From an uncultured Ruegeria sp. (GTDB taxonomy: Bacteria > Pseudomonadota > Alphaproteobacteria > Rhodobacterales > Rhodobacteraceae), in NCBI RefSeq assembly GCF_947500045.1, contig NZ_CANMQQ010000013.1, positions 1-64,000 of the forward strand: 64,000 nucleotides of DNA, given 5' to 3'. The position numbers were made by a program, and so were the translations under genes. The notes beneath the pieces are model-generated. The model was not told where the DNA came from and ran no database searches. It worked only from the letters and a program-made list of their open reading frames with translations. Below are positions 8,449-18,621 of this stretch, one piece after another (position 1 is the stretch's first letter; each line of letters starts with the position of its first letter).

Positions 8449-11244
8449 ATGAAAATAATTTCGACCAACGTCTTTGTCGGCCCGAATGTCTGGGCAAGTT
8501 TTCCGGTTATTCGTCACGTTATCGACTTGGGTATTCTGGAAGAATGGCCGTCGGCGAAAATTGGTTCCGAATTTATCGACGCATTGGTCGAGGCACTTCC
8601 CGGTTTGGCCGAACACGGCTGTTCCTACCGTGAACCCGGCGGGTTCATCCGCCGCTTGCGCGAAGATGAAGGCACTTGGCTAGGTCATGTGCTGGAGCAT
8701 TGCGCCATCGAGGTGCAGAACGTGGCCGGTTCGGATGTAACTTTTGGCCGAACGCGCGGCACTGGTGAACCCGGCCAGTACAACATGGTCTATGAATACC
8801 GCCAGCGCGATGTCGGCCTGGCTGCGGGCAAGCTGGCGATGCGTCTGCTGATGCATTTGCTGCCACAATCCCTCAAGGAGCAGGTGGATTACGACTTCGA
8901 CCCAGATTTCAACTGGGATGATGAGTTGCGCAGCTTTGTGTTGCAGGCTCAGCGCAAGGAATTTGGCCCCTCGACTGGCTCGTTGGTCAAGGCGGCACAA
9001 GAGCGGGACATCCCCTGGATCAGACTGAACTCAGGCTCGCTGGTACAGTTCGGGCATGGGAAGTACCAGAAACGCATTCAGGCAACCATCACCTCTGAGA
9101 CCAAGCATATCTCGGTCGAGATTTCCTGCGACAAGGAAGATACCCACAATCTGCTGAACGATCTGGGCCTGCCGGTGCCGCAGCAGCGCATGGTTTATTC
9201 GGCACGCGAGGCGGCAAGAGCGGCGGGTCGTATCGGGTTTCCTGTCGTCGTCAAGCCGCTCGACGCCAATCACGGACGCGGCGTTTCGATCAATCTGAAA
9301 TCGGAATCAGAGGTCGAGGCCGGTTTTGCCGAAGCCAAGGAACACTCCCGCAGCAGGGCCATTTTGGTGGAAAGCTTCATCACCGGTTTCGATCACCGAA
9401 TGCTGGTTGTGAACAACAAGCTGGTCGCAGTGGCCAAACGTGTCCCTGGACATGTCGTTGGCGACGGCACGCACACGATTGCCGAACTGGTTGACATCGT
9501 GAACCAGGACCCGCGCCGTGGCATCGGGCATGAAAAAGTGCTGACCATGCTTGAAATCGACAATCAGGCCAAACGCCTGATGGAGAATGCGGGCGTGACA
9601 GAAGAGACCGTGTTACCGGATGGTGAGATTTTCTATCTCCGATCGACGGCAAATCTGTCGACGGGCGGTACAGCCATTGACCTGACGGATGTCGTACATC
9701 CTGACAATCGTGACATGGCCGAACGCGCCATCATGGCGGTTGGGCTGGATGTGGGGGGTGTGGACTTCCTGATCGACGACATCACCAAATCTTACAAGGA
9801 TATCGGTGGCGCTATTGTCGAAGTGAACGCAGCCCCCGGCTTCCGAATGCACGTGGCTCCGTCCGAAGGTCAGCCGCGCGACGTGGCGGGCAGAGTGATT
9901 GATATGCTGTTCCCCGCCAATGAGGAAACCCGCATCCCGATTGCGGCGATCACGGGCACCAACGGCAAGACTACGACGTCACGGATGCTGGGGCATATCA
10001 TGAAAACAAGCGGCAACACGGTTGGCATGACCTCGACAGACGGCGTCTATGTCGACGGTAAGCTAAGCGTCAAGGGCGACATGACAGGGCCCAAATCCGC
10101 GCAGATCGTCCTGCGCGATCCGGCGGTCGATTTCGCGGTGATGGAAACCGCGCGTGGCGGGCTTGTGCGGTCAGGTCTGGGCTATCAACGCTCAAACGTG
10201 GCGGCGTGTCTGAATGTCTCGGCAGATCATCTGGGTCTTGGTGGCATAAACACGGTCGAGGAACTGGCTGTCGTCAAGCGCGTGGTGGTTGAAAGCGCCA
10301 CAGATACGGCAGTGCTGAATGCCGATGATATCAATTGTCTGAAAATGGCCGATTACGCTGGCGCGGATCAGATCTTCTACGTCACCACCAATCCGGGGCA
10401 CAGTCTGGTCAAAGAACATATCAAGGCCGGTGGCAAGGCCATCGTGCTGGAAAAGGGCATGAATGGTGACATGCTGACCATCTATGACAACGGGCTTCAT
10501 ATCCCTGTTCTGTGGTCACATCTGATCCCGGCGACGTTGGAAGGCAAAGCGATTTTCAACGTCCAGAATGCCATGTTCGCCGCCGCGATGGCCTATAGTT
10601 TCGGAGTAGACCTGGACAATATCCGTCACGGTCTGCGCACCTTCGACACCAGCTATTTCCAGGCACCCGGGCGAATGAATGTCTATGACGAACATCCCTT
10701 CAAGGTGATCCTGGACTATGGCCACAATCCAGCCGCACTGAAGGCGATGGCGGCGCTGGCCGATCAGTTGGAGGTCAAGGGCCGCAGGCTGTGCGTTGTT
10801 GCGATGCCCGGAGACCGGCGCGATGAGGACATTGTAGACGGGGCCGCCGCGCTGGCTGGACATTTTGATCATTTCATCTGCAAGGCAGATGACCGCCGTC
10901 GCGGGCGTGGGCATGACGAGGTGCCCCAGATGATGCGTCAGTCATTGATCGACAACGGCGTCGACGATGCAGCCATCACGATCATCCCCGACGAGGTCGA
11001 AGCGGTGAGTGCCGCGTTGGAGCAGGCTGCACAGGGCGATCTGCTGGTGATCTTTGGTGACGACACGACGCGTTGCTGGAAACAGATCATCTATTTCAAC
11101 TCTGATGGTGAAGCACCCGAGGCCGCGCCGGTGGCAAGCCCCGCCGAACCCGCATTCGAAGACATGTTCGAAGGCGACCAGAACCTGATCCGGGATGAGC
11201 GTGGCGTTCGTCTTGCCCGTGAAATCAGCGAAGACGCAGATTGA
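8449..11244 (+). CDS. cphA: Cyanophycin synthetase
   Basis: A 931-residue bifunctional ligase that builds cyanophycin by adding Asp to the backbone and Arg to each Asp side chain, using ATP. Three parts are visible: an N-terminal domain (about 1-160), an ATP-grasp domain (about 215-480; VVVKPLDANHGRGVS near 265 and EVNAAPGFRMH), and a Mur-ligase-like domain (from about 495; P-loop ITGTNGKTTTSRM near 502, then METARGGLVRSGLG, NVSADHLG and DYGHNPAAL). The length is slightly above the usual 870-900 because of an Ala/Glu/Pro-rich C-terminal tail. It is preceded by cphB and followed, after 14 bp, by a second Mur-ligase gene. Confidence 0.95.
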   Translation: MKIISTNVFVGPNVWASFPVIRHVIDLGILEEWPSAKIGSEFIDALVEALPGLAEHGCSYREPGGFIRRLREDEGTWLGHVLEHCAIEVQNVAGSDVTFGRTRGTGEPGQYNMVYEYRQRDVGLAAGKLAMRLLMHLLPQSLKEQVDYDFDPDFNWDDELRSFVLQAQRKEFGPSTGSLVKAAQERDIPWIRLNSGSLVQFGHGKYQKRIQATITSETKHISVEISCDKEDTHNLLNDLGLPVPQQRMVYSAREAARAAGRIGFPVVVKPLDANHGRGVSINLKSESEVEAGFAEAKEHSRSRAILVESFITGFDHRMLVVNNKLVAVAKRVPGHVVGDGTHTIAELVDIVNQDPRRGIGHEKVLTMLEIDNQAKRLMENAGVTEETVLPDGEIFYLRSTANLSTGGTAIDLTDVVHPDNRDMAERAIMAVGLDVGGVDFLIDDITKSYKDIGGAIVEVNAAPGFRMHVAPSEGQPRDVAGRVIDMLFPANEETRIPIAAITGTNGKTTTSRMLGHIMKTSGNTVGMTSTDGVYVDGKLSVKGDMTGPKSAQIVLRDPAVDFAVMETARGGLVRSGLGYQRSNVAACLNVSADHLGLGGINTVEELAVVKRVVVESATDTAVLNADDINCLKMADYAGADQIFYVTTNPGHSLVKEHIKAGGKAIVLEKGMNGDMLTIYDNGLHIPVLWSHLIPATLEGKAIFNVQNAMFAAAMAYSFGVDLDNIRHGLRTFDTSYFQAPGRMNVYDEHPFKVILDYGHNPAALKAMAALADQLEVKGRRLCVVAMPGDRRDEDIVDGAAALAGHFDHFICKADDRRRGRGHDEVPQMMRQSLIDNGVDDAAITIIPDEVEAVSAALEQAAQGDLLVIFGDDTTRCWKQIIYFNSDGEAPEAAPVASPAEPAFEDMFEGDQNLIRDERGVRLAREISEDAD

Positions 11245-11258
11245 GCGGAGGCACCGGA

Positions 11259-12995
11259 ATGGACCGGATTGAAGAACTTGAGACCGCGCTGACAATCGAA
11301 AGCGCGACCGTCGACCATATTCAGGTGGATGACGCCCGGCGTCTGACCGGGCCGGGTCTGTTGTGGGATCGACCCGGTGCGGTAATGGACGTGTTTTTCA
11401 CCGAAATTGATGCCACGCAGGTCACCGCCCTGTGGGAGAACCACGCGCGTCGTGTGCTGGATGCGCTTGGCTGGCAGGATCAGGATCTGACCCATCGCAT
11501 CTTTACCGGTGGCGTCAATTTGGCGATCTCGGCGCCAATGGATCAACTCTATTCCTCGATCTTTGCTGCGCAAACCGCCTGGCATTTCTGTGCCGCTGAC
11601 CTGCTGGCATCCGAGCCCGGAGAATTCGATCAGATGGTTGCGGATGTCAAAGGCGTGATGGAGAAAGAAGCCAACCCCGCGCTGATCGCACTGATCGCAG
11701 CAGCACAGGCGCATGGTGTGGATATTCTTTGCGATGATGATGACGTCTCGATCGGGCATGGGACGGGCAGTCAAACCTGGCCGGTCGATGCGCTGCCAGC
11801 CTCTGATGATGTAGACTGGTCTGCCCTACACGATATCCCCGTCGCGTTCATCACTGGAACCAACGGCAAAACTACCACAACCCGGTTGCTTGAGGCGATC
11901 GCGCGCGCTTCCGGCAAGGTCGCTGGGCTGACCTCAACCGAGTTTGTGCGGGTGGGTGACGATATTCTGGACCGTGGCGATTACTCAGGTCCCGGCGGCG
12001 GGCGGATGTTGCTGCGCGACAAACGTCTGGAACTTGCCTGTTTGGAAGTTGCACGTGGCGGCATCCTGCGTCGGGGACTGCCGACCCGCGCTGCCACGGC
12101 AGCCGCGGTCACAAATGTGGCGAATGACCATCTGGGGCAATACGGTGTAAACACGGTACCAGAACTGGCTCAGGCCAAGTTTGCCGTTCATCGCACGCTG
12201 GCCGAGGGCGGTGTGCTGGCCCTGAATGCCGACGACCCCTATGTCCGCACCGAGGCCGAGAAGACTTCGGCAAACATCTGGTGGTTTTCGCTGGACGCAC
12301 AGAATGGCCTGATCCGGCAGGCTCGCGATGCAGGCAAGTGTTGCGCCTATGTGCGGCAGGACGATATCGTCTTTTTTGACGGCGCGGCCGAACAAGTAGT
12401 GATTGCAGTTTCCGATGTTCCCCTGACCATGGGCGGCGCTGCGAAATACAATATCCTGAACGCTCTGGCGGCCTTGTGCCTAGGCCTTGCACTTGACTTG
12501 CCCATTCAGGCAGTGCGGGATGGGTTGGCCGGGTTCAAGCCAGACGCCAAAGATAACCCAGGTCGTTGCAACGAGTTTGAGTACAATGGAGCACGGGTCT
12601 TTGTGGATTTCGCACATAACCCACATTCCATTTCCGCCGTTTGCGATGCGCTGTCTAGCTTGCCGGCAAAACGGCGTTTCATCATGCTCAGCCATGCGGG
12701 GGACAGATCGGATCAGGATATCCGGAACGTAACTGCGACAGCGCTGAACTTCCAACCTGATGTGGTCGTCGCAACCGAACTGGAGGGGTATTTAAGAGGT
12801 CGCCAACTAGGAGAAATTTCTGATCTGATCGAACGGACAACGTTAGAACATGGGTATGATGCGAAACAAATACTCAGAGCTACTTCACCCTCACAGGCTG
12901 CTTCAATGATACTTGAAATGCTGGAGCCGGGCGATATTGCCTTGCTGCTGGTGCTATCCGATCGCGACGCCGTTCTTGCGATGCTCGACGGTTAA
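11259..12995 (+). CDS. Mur-ligase-only cyanophycin synthetase paralogue
   Basis: A 578-residue protein related to the C-terminal half of cyanophycin synthetase. The Mur-ligase core starts at about residue 195: FITGTNGKTTTTRLLEAIA, CLEVARGGILRRGLP, TNVANDHLGQYGVNTV, FVDFAHNPHSIS and SHAGDRSDQDI. About 190 N-terminal residues show no ATP-grasp motifs. The ATG at 11259 is chosen because gcggagg stands eight bases upstream; a TTG at 11241 is less likely. It is co-transcribed with cphA. It may help polymer initiation, add a residue, or reuse beta-Asp-Arg dipeptides. Cyanobacterial CphA2 does the last, but as I recall keeps the ATP-grasp half, so this is the opposite reduction. Activity is inferred only. 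Confidence 0.85.
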   Translation: MDRIEELETALTIESATVDHIQVDDARRLTGPGLLWDRPGAVMDVFFTEIDATQVTALWENHARRVLDALGWQDQDLTHRIFTGGVNLAISAPMDQLYSSIFAAQTAWHFCAADLLASEPGEFDQMVADVKGVMEKEANPALIALIAAAQAHGVDILCDDDDVSIGHGTGSQTWPVDALPASDDVDWSALHDIPVAFITGTNGKTTTTRLLEAIARASGKVAGLTSTEFVRVGDDILDRGDYSGPGGGRMLLRDKRLELACLEVARGGILRRGLPTRAATAAAVTNVANDHLGQYGVNTVPELAQAKFAVHRTLAEGGVLALNADDPYVRTEAEKTSANIWWFSLDAQNGLIRQARDAGKCCAYVRQDDIVFFDGAAEQVVIAVSDVPLTMGGAAKYNILNALAALCLGLALDLPIQAVRDGLAGFKPDAKDNPGRCNEFEYNGARVFVDFAHNPHSISAVCDALSSLPAKRRFIMLSHAGDRSDQDIRNVTATALNFQPDVVVATELEGYLRGRQLGEISDLIERTTLEHGYDAKQILRATSPSQAASMILEMLEPGDIALLLVLSDRDAVLAMLDG

Positions 12996-13119
12996 TAACA
13001 AAGCCGGCTGCTGAATTCACGGAGTTTCAGCCAATACGAGGCAATACCAGCAAACGCAATGCAGATGGTGTTGTCAGACTAATTCGAACTAGTCTCAGTT
13101 TGCCTCGGAAACCGCGAAC

Positions 13120-13827
13120 CTATCCGGAACAAAGTTGACGCCACTCGCTAAGAGCGGCGGCGCGGGTCAGCTTGCAGGTATCTCTGCTTGCGAGCGATCT
13201 TTCCTGGTTGAAGTGGTTGTAGACGGAGGAGTGGACGGAAGCGAATTTCTGTAAACTTCGCATGCGCCTGAACCTTTGCATCGCGCGTTCGCGCCGTCGG
13301 AAAGGAAGGTGGGGATTCTCGACGCGGTTGTTGAGCCACCTGCCCGTCTGCTGTTTTTCGGTAGCACCAAGCTCCCTGAAATCGGCCCGATACGATGCGA
13401 AGCGATCCGTGACGACGTTTTCCGCTATACCGTGCCGCTTCATCACTTTCTTGAGGAATTTCAGCGCTACAGCTTTGTTTCGGCGTTTGGTGACAACGGC
13501 TTCCAGCACCTCACCTTCGTGATCAACAGCCCGCCAAAGATAATGCCACTAGCCATTCACCTTCACGAAAACCTCGTCCACGTGCCACTTCCATTTGGAG
13601 AACGCGCGCAGCTGCTGCACACGCTTCCGTCTGATCTCAGCAGCAAACATCGGACCGAACCTGTTCCACCAATATCGGACAGTTTCGTGGCTCACGTCGA
13701 TGTCTCGCTCGTGCTGCAGATCTTCGACATTCCGAAGCTAGAGCGGGAAACGGATGTACAGCATCACCGCAAGGCGGATGATCTCGGGACTGGTTTTAAA
13801 GTACTTGAAAGAGGCGGGTCTGGTCAT
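13120..13827 (-). pseudogene. IS6-family transposase, two in-frame stops
   Basis: Read from ATG 13827 on the minus strand, one frame gives an IS6-type DDE transposase of about 235 codons: VDEVFVKVNG, then VLEAVVTKRRNKAVALKFLK, VVTDRFASYR and RVENPHLPFRRRERAM. Two TAG codons interrupt it, near 13741 (after YIRFPL) and near 13533 (within KVNG.WHY), so it is dead as read. The three catalytic positions (D in VDEVF, D in VTDRF, E in RVEN) remain. No convincing terminal inverted repeats were found, which fits an old insertion. This IS6 subtype differs from the elements at 23.1 and 31.7 kb. Confidence 0.8.
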
Positions 13828-13930
13828 GGGCAAAAGCTACGCAACCGCCCTGCCCCGTTCAAGCAAAGTTCTTCTGACAAGACCTTCTGACGCCGTCGAA
13901 CTGGTTCAAACCGGAACTTCACAGCAACGA

Positions 13931-15028
13931 TCAATTTCCTTGATTCCTGGCTTCCAGCCGCTCCAGATTTACAACTGTGGAAAGCATTAACCGATCGTGG
14001 CTCCAATCCTGAGTTTGACGGATTGATGCGGAACCAATGGCTAGGACTGTAGCCAAGGTTAATGTCATCCCGAGGAACGCTGCTGGTAAGTGTGCCTTCG
14101 TGATTGGCGCCTCAGTCAGCGCGACTACGCGTTGCCGCAATACATGCTTTGCCTTGGTGCCATTCACCAAGGCCACGTGAAGAACGCGTGGGTTACTCAA
14201 TGCGACAGACCGCGCACAATAGTCCAACAGGCAAGTGGTATAGTCTTTTACGTTGATCCCTTTGCGCGACACTACAGATTGATCACAGGCCAGTTCCCGA
14301 AGTCGGTCAAACTGATGCTTCAATACAAGATAGGCCGGGTTCCAGAATAATACTGGTCGCAGGAGTTCGAAGCCCAACTCCCACTCCACATCCCTAGCAC
14401 GGATATGCTGGAACTCATGAACCAGCACGAACCGGAGTTCGGCTGGCGCGTTCAACAGATGGCTGGGCAAAACGACATGCCGTCGACGCAAGCCCCGCAC
14501 GGCAAAGGGCACGGTTACACGGTCGGACAGCCGAATATCTACATTCAATGAGCGGCGCCAAAGGAAGCTGGATTTTACAGCTTTACGAATAGCCCAAGCA
14601 TCGCGCATTACCCTGACCGCCAACATTGCCGAAATCAGCGCCAGCGCAATCGAAGCGTAGGTTACAAAGGCATTGTTGCCGGACAATACGTGATCAATCC
14701 ATCGCTCGCGACTATTCAGCAGCGCTTCGAATTGCGCTGCTGGCATAGCGATGTCGCCGCGCAAGTAGGCGGCAACAGCAATGTCACTCAATGCCACCGC
14801 ACGTCCCGGCCAAACCTGACCGGCAATTGTCGAAACACCCAGTGCCAAAACCGGGCTCAGCACAACACAGATGCATAACGTCTTGAGGGAACGGAGTTGC
14901 GCAACAAAGCCATGTCGCATTGATGTACGACCCAACGCCGCGCGGGCAGCCAGCCAAATTAACGCTGACAATCCAAGCACAATATTGAACTCGAGAAACG
15001 CGTCGAGAACCGGTTTAACCGCCGTCAT
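13931..15028 (-). CDS. BlaR1/MecR1-like M56 membrane metallopeptidase
   Basis: A 365-residue membrane protein with N-terminal hydrophobic helices and a cytoplasmic zinc protease segment carrying HEFQH (LVLVHEFQHIRARDVEWE, about residue 210), followed by ELACDQSVV. This is the BlaR1/MecR1 peptidase family M56, whose members sense a signal and trigger cleavage of a BlaI-type repressor. There is no C-terminal penicillin-binding sensor domain, so the signal need not be a beta-lactam. Its start overlaps the blaI-like gene by 14 bp, so the two are one unit. No beta-lactamase or PBP gene is nearby. Confidence 0.82.
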   Translation of the reverse strand: MTAVKPVLDAFLEFNIVLGLSALIWLAARAALGRTSMRHGFVAQLRSLKTLCICVVLSPVLALGVSTIAGQVWPGRAVALSDIAVAAYLRGDIAMPAAQFEALLNSRERWIDHVLSGNNAFVTYASIALALISAMLAVRVMRDAWAIRKAVKSSFLWRRSLNVDIRLSDRVTVPFAVRGLRRRHVVLPSHLLNAPAELRFVLVHEFQHIRARDVEWELGFELLRPVLFWNPAYLVLKHQFDRLRELACDQSVVSRKGINVKDYTTCLLDYCARSVALSNPRVLHVALVNGTKAKHVLRQRVVALTEAPITKAHLPAAFLGMTLTLATVLAIGSASIRQTQDWSHDRLMLSTVVNLERLEARNQGN

Positions 15029-15428
15029 TTTGCAGTCTCCTCTCTACCAGTGCTCGAATTTCCTCCAGATCATCTTCTGTCAGCCCCGCATCGTCGACCA
15101 ACCTTGCAACCAAAGTTGCGGGGGTGTCGTTGAACAACGTCCGGGAGAGATTTTGCAGCGAACGCGACTGATACCTGTCTTTTTCCAGAAGTGGCCTATA
15201 AATCAACGATTTGCCGTTCTTTTCGCTTTCTACAAATCCCTTTTCATCGAGAATGCGCAAAATTGTTGCGCCGGATGTGTAGGCCAGATTTCGATCCGGC
15301 GCCAAACGATCAAGAACATCTCGGACTGAGCCCTGACCCAGCGCCCAGAGTTCGTTCATGAACTCAAGTTCTACTTCGGTCAGCAAGTTTGTAGTTTTTT
15401 TCTTTCGCATCAGTCTCGGTGTCGCCAT
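15015..15428 (-). CDS. BlaI/MecI-family transcriptional repressor
   Basis: A 137-residue winged-helix repressor. LTEVELEFMNELWALGQGSV (about residues 16-35) begins the BlaI/MecI/CopY DNA-binding domain, and YTSGATILRILDEKGFVE is the recognition helix and wing. The C-terminal part is a helical dimerisation region. Partners in this family are cleaved by the neighbouring M56 peptidase to relieve repression. Its own promoter would lie within 15429-15476, where I cannot point to a clear operator. The target genes are unknown. Confidence 0.85.
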   Translation of the reverse strand: MATPRLMRKKKTTNLLTEVELEFMNELWALGQGSVRDVLDRLAPDRNLAYTSGATILRILDEKGFVESEKNGKSLIYRPLLEKDRYQSRSLQNLSRTLFNDTPATLVARLVDDAGLTEDDLEEIRALVERRLQNDGG

Positions 15429-15476
15429 TTTTTAGTATGCCTGACAGACAAGCATCCTTTCTCTGTTTCGCAAAGC

Positions 15477-15881
15477 CTAAACTTTCCAGAAGACGAAGAT
15501 GCCCCAACCGATGGACAAAAACAGCGGCGTCCAAACCGGTTGTCCAACCAATCCGAGCCAGGCCAGAAAGATGTAGGCGGACCCCAGAAGCGTGATGAAG
15601 AGCCGATCGCCAAGCGTGGTGGTCAGACCCAATACGCCGCGCCGCTCAATCCCGTCGCGATATTTGAAGCCTTCGAGAACGCCAATCAGCGCGATGGCTG
15701 AGAATATCCCAACGAAAACTGCAAGTGTCGCAGGCGTCCAGGCCATCCAGAAATCGGGCCACAAAGGGTCGGTCCAGGAAAATCCCTTTTCCTGTTGTTG
15801 GCCAACGTTGCCCCATCCGGTCTGAGCCTGAGCCAAGGCCGTCGTAGGTAGGAAGGAGACGATGAGAAGAAGTTTACGCAT
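15477..15881 (-). CDS. DUF2160 small membrane protein of glycerol ABC system
   Basis: A 134-residue inner-membrane protein: signal-like N-terminus MRKLLLIVSFLPTTALAQAQ, a short WGNVGQQQEKGFSWTDPLWP loop, then three hydrophobic segments. The motif DFMAWT-like WMAWTPATLAVF and the context identify DUF2160, a family seen almost only beside the GlpSTPQ-type glycerol importer (the glpU position in Rhizobium). The upstream in-frame extension to 15941 is rejected in favour of the ATG at 15881, which gives the signal-like N-terminus. It is the last gene of the operon, eight bases after the second permease. Its molecular role is not known to me. Confidence 0.78.
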   Translation of the reverse strand: MRKLLLIVSFLPTTALAQAQTGWGNVGQQQEKGFSWTDPLWPDFWMAWTPATLAVFVGIFSAIALIGVLEGFKYRDGIERRGVLGLTTTLGDRLFITLLGSAYIFLAWLGLVGQPVWTPLFLSIGWGIFVFWKV

Positions 15882-15889
15882 ATTGAACC

Positions 15890-16687
15890 TCACACACGAC
15901 CCATCGCGAAACCCCGCGCGATGTAGTTGCGGACAAACCAAATGACGATGGCTCCGGGGATGATGGTCAGGGTTCCGGCAGCGGCCAGCAGGCCCAGCTC
16001 GTACCCGGCGCTGGAGGCAGTACGCGTCATCACGGCCGCGATGGGTTTAGCCTCTACCGCGGTCAGGGTTTTGGCCAACAGCATCTCGACCCACGAAAAC
16101 ATGAAACAGAAGAAGGCCGCAACACCGACACCCGCTTTGATGTTCGGCAGGAAAATCGTCACGAAGAAGCGTGGAAACGAATAGCCATCCACATATGCAG
16201 TCTCATCCAGCTCTTTGGGAATACCGCGCATGAAACCTTCCAGGATCCAAACAGCTAACGGCACGTTGAACAGTGTATGGGCCAATGCCACGGCCAAATA
16301 CGTATCGAACAATCCGATGGAGGAGTAGAGCTGGAAGAAAGGCAGCGCGAACACCGCAGCCGGAGCCATACGGTTGGTCAGCAGCCAGAAGAACAACTGT
16401 TTGTCACCAAGAAACCGATAGCGCGAGAACGCATAGGCGGCGGGCAAGGCTACACAAACGGAAAGCACCGTGTTGATTGTCACGTAGGCAATCGAATTTA
16501 TGTAGCCCCAATACCACGTCGGATCTGTGAAGATGGTGATGTAATTTTCCAGCGTGAAGGTCTGAGGGAACAGGGAAAAGCCCGACAGAATCTCGTTCGT
16601 GGTCTTGAAGGACATCGCAACCAGCCAATAGATCGGCAGCATCAGGAACGCGATATAGAGGATTGGGATAAGGGACCGCTTTTTCAT
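15890..16687 (-). CDS. glpQ: ABC permease of glycerol-type importer (GlpQ-like)
   Basis: A 265-residue inner-membrane permease of the MalG/CUT1 type with about six hydrophobic segments. The cytoplasmic coupling loop reads ELDETAYVDGYSFPRFFVTI, matching the EAA...G motif. It overlaps the preceding permease by four bases (ATGA), so translation is probably coupled. Paralogous importers for other polyols look alike; the assignment to glycerol rests on the whole cluster (two dissimilar ATPases, 579-residue binding protein, DUF2160). Confidence 0.82.
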   Translation of the reverse strand: MKKRSLIPILYIAFLMLPIYWLVAMSFKTTNEILSGFSLFPQTFTLENYITIFTDPTWYWGYINSIAYVTINTVLSVCVALPAAYAFSRYRFLGDKQLFFWLLTNRMAPAAVFALPFFQLYSSIGLFDTYLAVALAHTLFNVPLAVWILEGFMRGIPKELDETAYVDGYSFPRFFVTIFLPNIKAGVGVAAFFCFMFSWVEMLLAKTLTAVEAKPIAAVMTRTASSAGYELGLLAAAGTLTIIPGAIVIWFVRNYIARGFAMGRV

Positions 16688-17543
16688 TGCGCGTCATCCT
16701 TTGTCATCAGAGTGTAGAATACCCAAGACACCAGCAGCGTGATGGCGAAGTATATCAAACTCATCGCGGCCGCAGGTCCAAGGTCGAACTGTCCCAACGC
16801 GATCTTCACAAGGTCGATCGACAGCAAGGTGGTTGAATTGCCGGGGCCGCCTCCGGTCAGAACGAAGGGCTCGGTATAGATGTTGAAACTGTCCATGAAC
16901 CGCAGCAGAACAGCGATGGTCAGGACTGTTTTCATCTTGGGCAGCTGAATATAGCGGAACACCGACCACGGGCTGGCGCCGTCAATCTTGGCGGCCTGAT
17001 AATAGGCGTCCGGGATCGACACGAGGCCAGCATAGCAGAGTAGTACGACCAATGAGGTCCAGTGCCAGACATCCATGATGACGACTGTGATCCACGCCGA
17101 CAGCGGCTGCTGCGTCATGTCATAGTTGATGCCCAGAACGTCATTCAGGAAATAGCCAAGCAGCCCGATCTTGGGCAGGGTAAAGATATTCCACATCGAC
17201 CCGACCACATTCCACGGGATCAGCATCGGCAGAGCCATGAGAACCAGACAGACAGGAACCCAGAACCCTTTGCGCGGCATCGACAGGGCCACGATGATGC
17301 CCAAAGGCACCTCAATCAGCAGGATCAGCAAAGTGAACAGAAATTGCCGTCCAAGCGCGGCCTGGAACCGGTCGGACCGCAGGATCTGTTCGAACCAACC
17401 CAGTCCCTCCCAGAAGAACTGGTTGTTACCAAAAGTCTCCTGCACCGAGTAGTTGACGACCGTCATCATCGGCACCAGCGCGTTGAACGCGACCAGTCCC
17501 AGCACCGGCAAGACAAAGAACCATGCCTTTTGGTTTTCCGTTC

Positions 17544-17547
<4 letters not shown>
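16684..17547 (-). CDS. glpP: ABC permease of glycerol-type importer (GlpP-like)
   Basis: A 287-residue permease of the MalF type with six predicted transmembrane segments. The coupling loop is AKIDGASPWSVFRYIQLPKM (about residue 190). It overlaps the upstream ATPase gene and the downstream permease gene by four bases each (ATGA). It should form the membrane channel with the GlpQ-like partner, driven by the two ATPases next door. Confidence 0.82.
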
Positions 17548-18620
<1,073 letters not shown>

Positions 18621-18621
18621 G

